In this document: positions 1 through 11,807 of the stretch, one piece after another
Numbering within the stretch: position 1 is the first letter of the stretch
Layout: each line of letters begins with the position of its first letter
Source of the DNA: Tetrahymena elliotti 4EA
Lineage: Eukaryota > Ciliophora > Oligohymenophorea > Hymenostomatida > Tetrahymenidae
Assembly: GCA_000231825.2 (NCBI GenBank)
Contig: JH720345.1
Coordinates: 534,842 to 598,841 of the forward strand
Reading direction: 5' to 3'
DNA length: 64,000 nt
Translations under genes and position numbers: made by a program
Notes under the pieces: generated by a model
Seen by the model: the letters and a program-made list of their open reading frames with translations, nothing else
Told to the model about the DNA's origin: nothing
Databases searched by the model: none

Positions 1-100
1 AAAACACCGGATCCCATTCGAACTCCGAAGTTAAGCGCCTTAAGGCTGGGTTAGTACTAAGGTGGGGGACCGCTTGGGAAGTCCCAGTGTCGACAACCTT
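1..100 (+). rRNA. 5S ribosomal RNA, 3' portion (5' end cut by window edge)
   Basis: The first 100 bases match the body and 3' end of a eukaryotic 5S rRNA, with the typical loop and stem segments ATCCCATTCGAACTCCGAAG and GGTGGGGGACCGCTTGGGAA. The terminal CGACAACC would pair with the missing 5' strand. About 20 nt of the 5' end lie outside the window. A T6 run directly after CGACAACC is a normal RNA polymerase III terminator. It is transcribed rightward. Ciliate 5S genes often occur in tandem clusters, so more copies may lie to the left; none follow to the right. Confidence 0.95.
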
Positions 101-2077
101 TTTTAATTTTTGAATCATAAAATGATTATTGTACAAAATGTAATTTTTTGAAGAAGAAAAGGATAACTGATGAATCGAGCTATCAAAAAAATCATTTAAA
201 GATGAAAAAATTTAATTTTGTGGCACATATTTTGAAAAATAAAAATCTGAAAGTAATAGAACGATAATATTATAAATAGAAAAGTATGACAAATGAAAAA
301 ATATGACGACAGAAGAAAATTTCAAATGAAATGAATTATTGTGGTTTCTAGAAGAATTATAGATTATGTGTCAAAATTTTGATAAATTAGAAAAGAAATT
401 TATTTTTTTAAAAATGAAGGAAATGGAGTAAATTTTTATAGAGTGACTTATAAGTAAGCCCTAAACCAGCTATGTAATGCGTCAAATTTTGCTCTCATCA
501 TTATATAAAATTTAGAAAAGTTTATAATCGTATTATTCAAATTCAAAAATTTATATACACTCAAACAAGCTAAGCTAATTGAAACTTACATACTGGAAAT
601 ATGTTTTTGATTCTAAAAATAACATTTCATTCTTCAAAATGATTTCTAATTATATCTTAGCTTTGTTTCTTGTTTCATCTCACATTAATCGTACTTCCTT
701 TTTACATGAATATTTTAATTTATAAAAGATTTTAAGATACCAATTTAGAACTTATTATAGTGATGTATTTACTTTTTATTTTCGTATCCTAAAAATGAAA
801 GAAAAAAACCTTTCTTTTTTGAATTTGGATTTGATTGCAAGAAAAAAAACTCAAAATTTATCTTAAAATTCATAAGAAATAAACTTTTTATTATAGACTT
901 TAAATTAATAAGATTCACTATTTTTAAAAATGTGCGAAAATGATTGAAAAAAAATCTTAAAAAATCTTAATGAAGACTAAAAAACGTTTAAATTTTAATT
1001 TTATAAAGGGGGCTCTATTTATAAATTGGTTCTTGATGTAAAGGTTATCTGTAAAAAGAATAAAAATCCGTTATTACCTATTATTTTATAATTTAAGGAA
1101 TAGAAATTTTTACTTTGAGCGGGGAAGTTGAGGATTTTAAAATTAAGATTTTTGAAAAAGTAGTCGTATTATTGGTGAATTGAGTCATAGCTAGGAAATT
1201 GGTGGAACAATTGTCATAAAACAACTTTTATAATATTAATACGTAATACAATTGTTCAAAAGCTAATTATTCACTAGAAAAATATGTATCTCATTAATAC
1301 AAAAAGCTGAGGTAAATTAAATTTAGATTAGCTTTACAAATTCTTAAAAAATGCTCTAGTAAACCATTAGTAGCAGATTGATTCTATTTTAAGTTACAAT
1401 CTTTTAAATGCAGAGGAAATGTTAAATCAAACAAGCTTGAAGAATGAGTTTTATACCTAAATTATGTTTTACTTATAGTTAGTGTTTCTGTCAATTAAAT
1501 TATTTACTTTCAATACGTAAGCATTTATTTAGATAAATCTGCAAATGAGATACTTATAGTCAAATTACAATTCATCTAGATAGGAAAAACAATTGGGTTA
1601 CTTCATCACCAGAATAAATATTATTAATTTTATAATTGTTTTTAAAAGGATGAGTCTTAGATTTATGATATTATTAATTAAAATAATAATTTTTATAATA
1701 GCTAAAAAACCATCTAAAAAAACTAAAAAAAAGCAGTCTCATTTCTAAAAAAAAAGAAGCCAAAATTTCATTTTTAATAGAATTTTAACATAATAATTTT
1801 ATAGAATACAGTGATCCCAAGTTATAAATTTAAAATAGAATTTAGATTAAGTTTAAAATCATTAATAACAATAATAAACAGCAAGAAATAATTCATTATA
1901 ATAATTATACTCAAAGAATACTTTATTTGAATAAAGAAAACCACATACTTTAATTAAATATTTTATTAACCAATTACTATCGTAATATCAACTAAATAAT
2001 TAGTAAAAATATCCTATTTAGAAACATTCTAATTAAAATACAAGCATACATTTCAATAAATTAACATAATCTTAAAA
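101..2077. other. AT-rich intergenic region, nothing convincing
   Basis: Nearly 2 kb between the 5S gene and the aminotransferase. It is very AT-rich, with scattered A and T runs and no open frame with coding-like codon use on either strand. The right end must hold the promoter and leader of the downstream gene. Confidence 0.6.
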
Positions 2078-3812
2078 ATGGAAATCGCTACTGAAGTAAG
2101 AGATGTCTATACCTTTTCTCCTGGCCCATGCTCTCTCCCACTAGGGGTTCAAAGATAATGCCATGATAGTCTTTGGAACTTTGAAGGTAAACTAAATTTA
2201 TAAACATTTTTTGCTTTGTCCTACATAAAAATAATGCACATTTGATTATAAAGAAACTCCTTTGTTTAAAAATATTTTTTTTATTAGATTTAGGATATGG
2301 CTCTCTTGAAATTCCAGGAAACTCATATGAAAGCTAAATTCTTGTTAAAAAGTGCAAAGATAATTTACGCAGTCTTTTCGAATTACCTGATAATTACTCT
2401 GTTTTACTTATGGAAGGTGGTGCTCATTTGTTAAATTCTGGAATTCCTTTGAACATGATCCCTGAAGGTGGTTCAGCTAACTATCTTGTCACTGGCTTTT
2501 GGGGTGCCCGTACTCACAAAGAATCTCTTAAATTTGGAAACATTAAACTTGTCCATGAACTAGTACCATGTAAATAATAAACATAAAATTAATTGCACTT
2601 TAATTATAAATAAAAGCTTTTTTTGTTGATTTATTGGATCACCTTTTCCCCTCTTCTTTATAAATGATAAAAGAGGATTATATAATAAACATCAAAAAAT
2701 TTTGTTAATTTATTCAAAATAATCTATGTTTTTTGATAAATTTCAATAACTAATATGCTTTTCTAATTTCAAAAGAAATGAACTATATTCCTGATGAAAA
2801 AGACTGGTAAATTGATACAAACGGTAGCTACTTCCACTTCACAGACAACGAAACTCTTTCTGGCTTAGAATTTAAGAAAGTACCTTATGGTAAAATCTTT
2901 TATTTTTCTTGAATAATTATTGTTTACAAATATACTAAATATTATTTTTTAATATTAAGCCTTAGGATAAAATATTGTTGCTGATATGACTAGCTCTCTA
3001 GGTACTAAAAAGTTAGAAACCAATAAGTATGCCGTCATATATGCTGCTGCCCAAAAGAATCTTGGTATTGCAGGAAATACTGTAGCTTTTGTCAGAAACG
3101 ATTTGATCGGAAAGCCTTAAAAGATTACTCCTTCCTATATGGACTGGAGAAATATGATTGATGATAGTTATGATTTCAATTAAGGCATTTACAGTATTTA
3201 TGCAACTAATGCCTATGTAGAATATCTCAACTAAGCTCCAGGTAAACTTGATTATTGGGAAAACCTCGCAAACGAAAAGGCTAAGTTGATTTGGGTAAAA
3301 TAAGTTTATTTTTTTAATTGTTGAAAGAATATGAAACTGAATTTAGGATTCAAAACTGTAAATTTAACCAAAAATTTTATTAAATTTTAGGATGCTATTG
3401 ATGGTTCAAGAGGATTCTTTAAACCTCTTTGTACCAAGAGAGAATAACGTTCGAGATTGAACATTACATTTTACTGTGCTAATGGTAATGATTATTTCTT
3501 ATTTTAACCAAAAAATTAAACCATATATTTAAAAATAATAGATGAAAAAGTTGATAATTTATTCATTGAAGAAGCTGCTAAGCTTGGTTTAATTGAATTA
3601 AGAGGACATCCTGCAACAAGTAATAATTTCATACTTTAAAATCATCTTTCTTAATATAAATTATTTTTTTCTATTTAAATTTAAAAGAGGGAGTAAGAGC
3701 TAGTATTTACAACGGTACTTAACTTGAGGGAGTTAAGAAACTTAGAGACTTCATGCTTGAATTCCAAGAAAAGAATGAGGTGCGAATTGTTAATACTTTA
3801 TCAAGACTCTGA
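2078..3812 (+). CDS. serC/PSAT1: Phosphoserine aminotransferase
   Basis: PLP-dependent class V aminotransferase that makes 3-phosphoserine from 3-phosphohydroxypyruvate and glutamate, the second step of serine synthesis; expected in the cytosol. Seven exons (2078-2186, 2294-2569, 2776-2889, 2960-3294, 3391-3484, 3542-3619, 3688-3812) give 376 residues, the family's normal size. The N-terminus has the SerC hallmark FSPGPCSLP. A glycine-rich MEGGAH follows near residue 77. The schiff-base lysine is Lys199 in AAQKNLGIAG, and the C-terminal GVRASIYN segment is the family's last substrate-binding block. All introns are short, AT-rich and GT..AG. In-frame TAA codons encode Gln. The start is the first ATG before the conserved motif. 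No frameshift or missing catalytic residue is seen. Confidence 0.93.
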
Positions 3813-4662
3813 TTTTTTTTTTTAAATACTTTTATTTAATTATTGATTTAATTAAATTAAATTTGAGATAAATAAAAATTAAAAATAAATAAAATTAGTT
3901 ATTAATAATAACCATTTTCAAACTAAGCTAAGAATAAATCATTCATTTAGCATACCAATGAGCTCGCAAAAAAATAACAAAAAGAAGAAAATTGATTTTT
4001 TACAATCATATTTTATTATCAATTTAATACTACTTATTTTACTAATATTTAATATTATAATTAAATTTATATAAATAAATTAATCTTTAAAGGTTAAATA
4101 ATGAAGTTGAAACTTTGCATATTCTCATATCTTTCACTTGTACATTCTATCTATCACTTCATACAATTAACTTTGTTACTTATAGATAACCTTTCCTAAT
4201 ATCTATATTTGAACTGATTTGAGTCATTCATACAAAATACTTAATCATGCACACATACTAAAAAGTGGTTCTTGCATGCAGCGAGGATTCATCTAAATTG
4301 AGAAATGTCATCCTGCTTCTATATTTATTTATAAAATTAAAAACTTGCCTGTTGTTTTGCATGTTTGTAGTATTTATAAAAATTTATACTCAAATTGTAA
4401 GTCTGTATGAAAAATGCATCTAAAATAAAAAGAATAACTGAAATAAATTATAAATAAGAAAATTATTTTACTTGTTCTAAATTTCTCTCCATAAAAAAGT
4501 TTTCTAATTTCAAATTTTTACAATTTTTAGAATGATTTGAAAAGATTAAAATAAATAAACTGATAATTTATAAATTATAAAGGTGATAATGTACAAATAA
4601 ATAAAAGATACTTTATAATGTTAAAGATTTATTATTTATTTGATAAATTTCTACTAAGTAAT
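3813..4662. other. Intergenic region between convergent genes, with one hairpin island
   Basis: Separates the 3' ends of the aminotransferase (+) and the pseudokinase (-). Mostly A/T runs. The stretch around 4130-4320 has visibly more G and C than its surroundings and contains an imperfect stem (arms 4280-4288 and 4310-4317). No coding frame. Confidence 0.5.
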
Positions 4663-5982
4663 TCAATCAAAGTTTATTTCTTTTAGAGAAAAAGGAATTC
4701 TCTTGTTTTCTTATTAGTTAGATAAAGATACATTTATTTTTCTAGAATTATAAAATTTATTATAAGAAAAATTGTTTTAAAAAAACTGATGGTTTTTTAT
4801 TTAGTTTAGTTTGATTCTTCCTGCTACCTAATTAGATAATAAAAATTTTATGAGTTCAACAAATTATCCAGAATAGTTTGAAAATAAAGAATTATTTTAA
4901 GCAATATATTTTTCTATGTTAAAAGTTAAAATTTTATTTGTTATTAAATCTTTTTGAACTTTTGCAGAATAGTTTAGTTCAGAACTAAGAAGATCGAAGG
5001 GACCATTTTCATAACCTTTAAGTATAATATCAAGTAATAAAACTCCTAAAGTCCATGAAGTTTAGTATGGAGAGGGCTCTACTTTGTAATTTGAAGATAT
5101 TATTTCTGGAGCTAAGTATTTCATAGATTAAGTAGGCATACTTTTTGGATTCAAATTGAATGTTGAATAAGAAAAGATAGGTATTTTAAGCCTTTTTTTA
5201 GAATCAACTAGTATTGAAGTTAATTTGAGAGATTGAATTATTTTAAGTTTGTTATCAAATAGAAAATTGAGAGCTAAGTAGATTTATTAAATCATATCTA
5301 AAATGATCTCTTCAGGTATCAAATCATTTTATGAGTAATTTTTCAAGAGAAATTATTTTAAGTTGCTTTCATATTATTCTGTCACAGTGTATATATTTTT
5401 ATCATCTTCAAAAAAATCAAAATATCTAACAAACATTCTAAGGTGCTAATATCTGCAACATTCATTATTAAAAATGTTTTTTAAATAATCTGATCGAAAT
5501 AAACCTTCTATAGGTTGGTTTTGAAATAGTTTTGGAGTGATTCTCATTACTTTTGGGATAAATTTTAGATAATCCTACACTTATGTCCAATTATGAGCTG
5601 TTTACAACCCTTAATTTAATCTAGGAGAATTGCTATGAATTTAGTTGCTAGTGAAATAATTTTATTCTTTTTCTTTTTTTTCTAACTCTTGGTTTGAGTC
5701 TTGACAATAGTAAATGTTTGAAATAGTTGCCTAGATGTTATACGAAATGAAAATTTTGTATTTGTTTTTCTCTAACGTTGATCCTCTATTAACTATTTTT
5801 TGATATTATGGTAGAAGTCTATTCATATAAATTAAATGTTCTATTTCCCATGGATTCACTTACTAGACATTACTTTCTAGATTTAGTAAGCTAGTTCTAT
5901 GGTTTTAAGGAGAAGGAGATTTTTTTCTATTAGCTTTATCACTTTTTTTAGCATCAAGAATTTTATTTTGTTGCTTATTCAT
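4663..5982 (-). CDS. Protein-kinase-fold protein lacking catalytic residues (pseudokinase)
   Basis: Single-exon gene of 439 residues. The C-terminal 250 residues follow the protein kinase pattern. A hinge-like block (FFEDDKNIYTVTEQYESNLKQ) is at about 188-209, an alpha-E helix QIYLALNFLFDN at about 233-244, the P+1/APE motif KYLAPEII at 288-295, and the alpha-F motif SWTLGVLLLDI at about 309-319. The catalytic loop reads KIIQSLKLTSILV (247-259), so HRD becomes I249-Q250-S251 and the metal-binding Asn becomes Ser256. The DFG position reads I269-F270-S271. The first ~150 residues are Gln/Asn/Ser-rich with no clear glycine loop. Phosphotransfer is therefore not expected; a scaffold or regulatory role is an inference. 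In-frame TAA/TAG codons are Gln. It is convergent with the aminotransferase and divergent from the channel gene. Confidence 0.8.
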
Positions 5983-6740
5983 TATTGGCCAATAATTACT
6001 TTTGATAAATATTTGATGAGTGATGGATGATTAATTTGATAAGAAAATTAATAATTAAACTATAAAATTTAACGATCAAAAGTATTTCCAAGAATTATCC
6101 CAGAAAAAAATAATCTAAAAATTTTAATTAGAAATAATTTTATAAAATTGATTATTAAATGATTAAATTTATTGTCTTAAAATTTTTCAATAATTTTTCA
6201 AATTTAACTTTAAATTAGAAGATTTTAGTTTTTAAATAGAATGAATGTACAGCAATAATCAAATAAGATCGACTGTAGATATATATCTTTAAGCTTAACT
6301 TGTATAACTTAACTGGCTTTAGTCTCAGATAATGAAATATTTTATAAGTATTTTTTGATATACACTAAATGATAAATTGCTATGTATTTTTTCCTTTATA
6401 TTTTCATTAATTAATAATCTGATGTAAATTAGAGAAACTTATTTGTAATTAAATTCATTCTTTATTATTATTATTATTATTATAAATTTTTTCCATTCTT
6501 GCTTAAATAAAGAAAAGTAAAGAGTTTTCTTCTTAAAATCAATTATTAAATTTATTAATTTTGTTTACATAATTTATGGAAAAAATATTAATTTATTTAT
6601 TAATTAATTTGCTCTTGATTTTATAAACTGGGTTAAATCAAAAAATAGTTATATTGAAATAACAATACAAAGTAGAAGAAAACATATTATTATAAACTAA
6701 ATTAAAGTTAAAAAGTTTACATAATTCAAGTATTGTCAAT
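5983..6740. other. Divergent intergenic region with an (ATT)n run
   Basis: Shared upstream region of the pseudokinase (-) and the channel (+), so both promoters should lie here. It holds an ATT microsatellite around 6461-6483 and long AT-only stretches. No coding frame is seen. Confidence 0.5.
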
Positions 6741-9700
6741 ATGCAGAAATATGATTAAGAAATCCGATTCTATACAGTGTAAAAAGATGTATAGAGCTCT
6801 AATTATAAGATTAAAAAAGAATTGGAATTGATAAATAATAGGAACTCTCTTTCATTAGTAGCTTTTCCAGAATAATTTAATTTTATAGACAATCAAGACT
6901 CTTTTTCTCCTAACGATGCATCCATTGTAGGAGCTTTAAGTAAAGTAAAAATATTTAAACGGAATTAATTTAAAAATATAAAAACTTTTAACAGTAAGTT
7001 CAAAAGTTTTAGGAGAATGGATAGTCTGATGATATTTAGGTTTCAATCAATAGCTCAAAAATAAGTAATTAATACCTCCATTTTAGTTATTTTATTAATT
7101 TTTAATACTTCATTATAAATTACAATTTATAGATGAAGCTGAGCTATACCCTAATTAAAAGAATTCAAGTCCATCAAATTATTATCAATCAAAGAGTTAC
7201 AATAACAGCACTTAAGAATTGAATTTTAATAATGCTTTGGGTTAATAGCCGAGTAAGTATTAAGAAACAAAAGAAAATGATCAAAGTAGAATTAAACTAA
7301 ATTTATATAAGCATCTTTTAACTAAATTTTATTTAATAAAGATATTACAAATGGATTTAAAGACTATGATTAAGAAAAATAAATCAAAAACTAAGAAAAT
7401 ATAGCTAATAGATAAAGCAGCTAATTATCAGGTCATGCAAAAAATATTCAATAGCTTTTAAGTAATGTTGAAACCATTTCTTCATAAGTATAACAATAAA
7501 CAACAAACAATAATCACAATATAAACAATAAGGTTGAAGTGTCTTAATTTAAAAAGGATATATATTTAATAGATGTACCTAAAAAGAAATAAGAAGAAAA
7601 AAGGGCTGTAAAAAATTGGCACAAAATAAGAGAATTATATAAAGAAAATAAACCGAAATAGCAAATAACCATAGAATAATACAGATTGATAAACGATTGG
7701 GCAAGTAACGAATATAAAATAATTCCAAGCGTAACTTAATTAATAAATATTTAATCAAAGACTTCTAAACTTAAGAAAAGAATAAAAAAGAATTCAATAA
7801 TTCAATCTGTATTTTATATGTCAGACTACGTGAAATAGTTGGAAAAGACTTTATTTCCTCCATTAATTACAAAGCTTCCAGTAATTTCTATTGATTCAAC
7901 AGTGTTATTTTTATTTGAGTGCTATCTTTATCTACTTTATTCATTTTTCTTAGCATCTAATTGGGTTTTTATAATCTTCTAATAAATGGAAGGAAATGAA
8001 ACTGAACATCATCCATAAATTTTGTTATAGATCATAGGTTTTTCCTGCTTTTTAGAATGTATTGTAAATTTTAATAGGTCCTTTGCTTCAAAAGGATAGA
8101 TTATTTCTTCTAGAAATTAAATAATTACTTGTTACTTTAAAGGGTGTTTTATCTTTGATTTTTTATTCTTAATCTTTGTGATCTTACTCTACACTTCTTA
8201 TGATAACTACTCTTACTTAAAAGTTTACTTTAGGATAGGAACTTTCATCAAGTTGAAATCTTTTTTTAAGTTAACACATCATGTTAATAATCAATTCTAA
8301 ATTAATTCAGATTGCAATTTCTTTATGAGTGTTTTTGGATTGGTCAGATCCTTCTTTTTTTTTTCTAATATAGCATCTTCTCTTTATTTCGTAAATTTAT
8401 TTTTTAATAGAACAAACACATTTTGATTAAATAACTTCTCTAATTTATCTAACATGTTTTTGAAAATATTTAGGTCTAAGCAAAAGTTACTCACTACATA
8501 GATAATAACATCTAAACTTGGGTTTACTAACCTGACATTTAACATTATTCATGGATTGATTTATACATTGAAAGTATAAGTAGAGTATCTTTTCTTTTTA
8601 TTGGTATAAGCAAATCTAATGGCAATACAAACAATTTTGAAAAATTATTTGAAATATTAATATTCTTTGTGGGTATAACCTTTTTTAGCTTTATTATTTA
8701 ACAAAGTAAGTTTATTATGATTTATCATTTTTATTTATTTATTTATTTAATTTTCTTTTCTAAGGTGTTAGTCATTTAAAGGTATCTTAGAAAAAAAAAG
8801 GATAGTAAGCTAAAGAACTTAATTCTTTGATTTCCTATCTTAGGAAGTAGAATGTTAATCATTCGTTAAAAATTTAAATTTAAAGTTATTTGAAGAGTTA
8901 CCATGAAGAAGAATTAAATATTAATAAGAATCATGATACTTCTTAGGCTCTCTAAAAATTATCTGATTAACTCAAAAAGGAGCTTCTTGTTTAAGTTAAT
9001 ACAGAGCATCTTAAAATGTTTAAGTTTTTTTAAAACTTTAGTGATGGAGTGAAAATGGGGTTGATGAATATAATGGAGGAAAAAATATTTCAACCCGGGC
9101 AAATAATATTTGAGGATGGAGAAACAACTAATTTTTCTATATATCTAGTTAATAAAGGCAGAGTTAATTTGTATTATGACACAAGAAAGAGTGGTAGCAA
9201 GTATTCAGTTGTCAAAGAAATAGTTAAGGATGATGTATTTGGATCTATCTCTTTTCTTACAGCTTTCCCTAGAAAATGTAGTGCAATCAGCAGAGAAATT
9301 TCATCAATAATATGCATAGATAGAGAATAGTTCATAAATTTGCTTTAGACTTCAAGTAATTACTTTAATTTTTCTCTTTTAATTTTGTATTTATAAAAAA
9401 AATTTAGGAGAGGAGAAGGATTTATAAATTTTTTGCCAGATGAAGGATAAATTTTTAAATGATGGAGATTAAAGTGTGCTTGATTTGAGTTGCTATCAAT
9501 GTGGTTCAGATAGTCATTTATCTGATTAATGTGTTAAGACACACTATTATATCCATAGAAAAGCTCTATTAAAAACACTATCTTCTCACTATAAAATGTT
9601 GAATAGGAAGAAATTCAAGAGATTTAGAGACTCGAAAAACAACTGCTTGAAAGATAATGTTGATATATAGAAACTGGTATCTGAATTCATAGAAAAATTT

Positions 9701-11384
9701 GAAGAGCAGATTAATTTTCTTTAGGAAGATATTCATATGAAGAGATTCTAAAAAAATCAATCTTAGGTTTTTTCACATAATCAAATTAGATAAACAAATA
9801 GTTCTGAGTAAATATTACCTATTTAAGACTCTGATGATAACATGGATTATCAAAATTCATCTGAATCTAGTTTCGAATAAGATTAAATTAGTAATTCAGT
9901 ATCAAAAAGCATGTCTAATGCTAGTAAAACTTCATAAAACTAAAGTGAAAATGACTTAGATCTTTAAAGTGTTTAGTAAAAGATGAAGAATGGTAAAAAT
10001 TAAAATTCTGATAGCTAAAAATCAATATCTAATGAAAACAGTCAATCTTAAGTTGGCAATAGTGAGAGAAAAAAAATAAAGAGATAAAGAAGTGGCAGTA
10101 TGAATAATCTTACTTCACACTAATAATCTTAGCCTTCTCTCTCTAAATAAACAGAAGGAGTAAGGAGTTGCTTGTCTAATTTAAACTCTGTATCTTCTTC
10201 TCACTAAATTCCCCATGCCAATAATGTCAACAAAAGGTTAAGTCATAAGTAAAGTAGCCAAATAAACTCAATTTAAAGTAATCTCTCAGCTAACAATCCT
10301 ATTGCATAAATGAACAGTGACATAAAAAATGAAGAAATAGAGGAATTTCTCAATATAAACAATGAATTAACTATTAGCAGTATCTTTTAGAACTTTTAGC
10401 AGAAAAAATCCCCAACAAAAGAAATAGGAGGAGATTAGTAACTTAATAGACAAAGAAGTTCTTACAGGTTAAATAATTAAAAGTAACCTGGGTAATAAGT
10501 AGTTAATTCGAATCCAAGGAGTCCCATCTTAAAATAAAATAGTTCTGTTGTAGGTAATAAATTAAATTAAAATTTTTCTTCAAAATTATCTGCAAGCTGT
10601 AGTGATTTAGATTAAAACTAACAAATTCCTTCAATAAACAATATGTCATCAGTACATAAAAAAGGATTGAGAAATAGTTTACATGGTAATGTTACAGGTG
10701 ATAGAAGAAAATCATCAATAGCTAATTTTGCAAACAATAATTTCGAAACATCCTCAAGTACTGAAAGTAACACAACTGAACTATTTTTTGATCCTTAGCT
10801 AGCTCCTTTGAATGGTTATGCATAAAACATACCAATGCATTCATAAACAGCATTTGAATAAGGAAATATTTTTATTATAGAAGCAGCATAAAATTAATCT
10901 GAAGAAAAGAATTTAAAAAAAACTAAATTTGAAATACTCTAAGAAAAAATGAAAGATGTAGACACTGAGTCAACTCCTGTCTCGCTCTTAGAATCTGTGT
11001 ATAATGTAGATACTCATAACAACAATGCTATTCAAAATAAAAGAAAAGGAATTTTACCATATTCAACTTCCCTCTCTGAGAATATGATTAAGATAGCTAG
11101 ACTCTACTCAAAAGGTTCAACAAGTAAATACAATACAACTTTATTTTTCTTATTAAATTCATTTTTATTTTGATATAGAAACAAGTTAAATTGGATAAGT
11201 GTTAAATTTACAAGTGCTTAATTAATACACCCAGAAAACGAATTACATAAATCCATATGATTTCTACAATATTATGTATTTAGACAAGGCAAAAAGCTAT
11301 TACTTTTACTTCCCTCATTATAATCTAGAAAATATCATATAAGAAATAGAAAAAAGATAGAAATTAAAAGAAATTAAATTTTGA
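6741..11384 (+). CDS. CNG/KCNH-type cation channel with cNMP-binding domain and degenerate pore filter
   Basis: Eight exons (6741-6939, 6999-7064, 7133-7252, 7342-8390, 8474-8705, 8765-9355, 9408-11123, 11179-11384) give 1,392 residues in one consistent frame. A disordered Gln/Asn/Ser N-terminus leads to hydrophobic segments S1-S5 (about 320-478), a pore region (about 495-530) and S6 (about 538-555). A cyclic-nucleotide-binding fold follows, with the beta-roll motif FQPGQIIFEDGE and FGSISFLTAFPRKCSA. Next comes a Cys/His cluster (CYQCGSDSHLSDQCVKTHYY), then ~450 Ser/Asn-rich residues and a conserved-looking tail with a YYFYFPHYNLEN motif. From memory, this order recurs in the large Tetrahymena cation channel family. 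Odd points: S4 (YFRIGTFIKLKSFFKL) has few arginines, and the usual TVGYG filter reads FIGIS (520-524). It is probably membrane-bound; ion selectivity and gating cannot be inferred from the family. Confidence 0.85.
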
Positions 11385-11807
11385 ATCAAACAAATATCTT
11401 GCTTAAAATTTAGTTAAACTATATTAAAAACTTTACATTTTTTGAATGTACATTATGGATTATTATATTAAAAAAAAAATTAATCAAAGTTTATCATTTT
11501 CTTAAAAAAATTTGAAAAAAAAACATAGAGAAATCAGGTTACTTATACAATTTGGAGGAGAAAAAAAATTTCAAAATATTCAGTACTAATAAAATACCAA
11601 AACTATTAACTTAAAATGAAATCAAGTTTGAAGGAATAAAAATTGTTAAAAAAGCTAATGATTTTTTTAAATATTTATGAAAAGTTTTTTCCTTTTTATG
11701 TTTTTGTATTTTTCTATCAAAATAATTCATAATTTTTACAGAAATATATTGACTTAAAATTAACAAAAAAAAATAAACTTATCAACTAAATTAAAGAATT
11801 ATTTTTA
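11385..11807. other. Convergent intergenic spacer
   Basis: About 420 bases of AT-rich DNA between the 3' ends of the channel gene and the NAA25-like gene. It contains only A and T tracts; nothing else seen. Confidence 0.6.

Noticed and set aside
4663..5982. Active Ser/Thr kinase
   Set aside because: The catalytic and metal-binding aspartates are absent at the aligned HRD and DFG positions.
6461..6483. (ATT)n microsatellite, and GATA/TTAG short repeats near 15570, 16828 and 61930
   Set aside because: Simple repeats are common in such AT-rich spacers; no regulatory role can be argued.
8391..8410. A 20-nt GT..AG intron in the channel gene before the pore
   Set aside because: The same reading frame is reached with a normal 83-nt intron ending at 8473, and the resulting protein gives a better S5-pore join.
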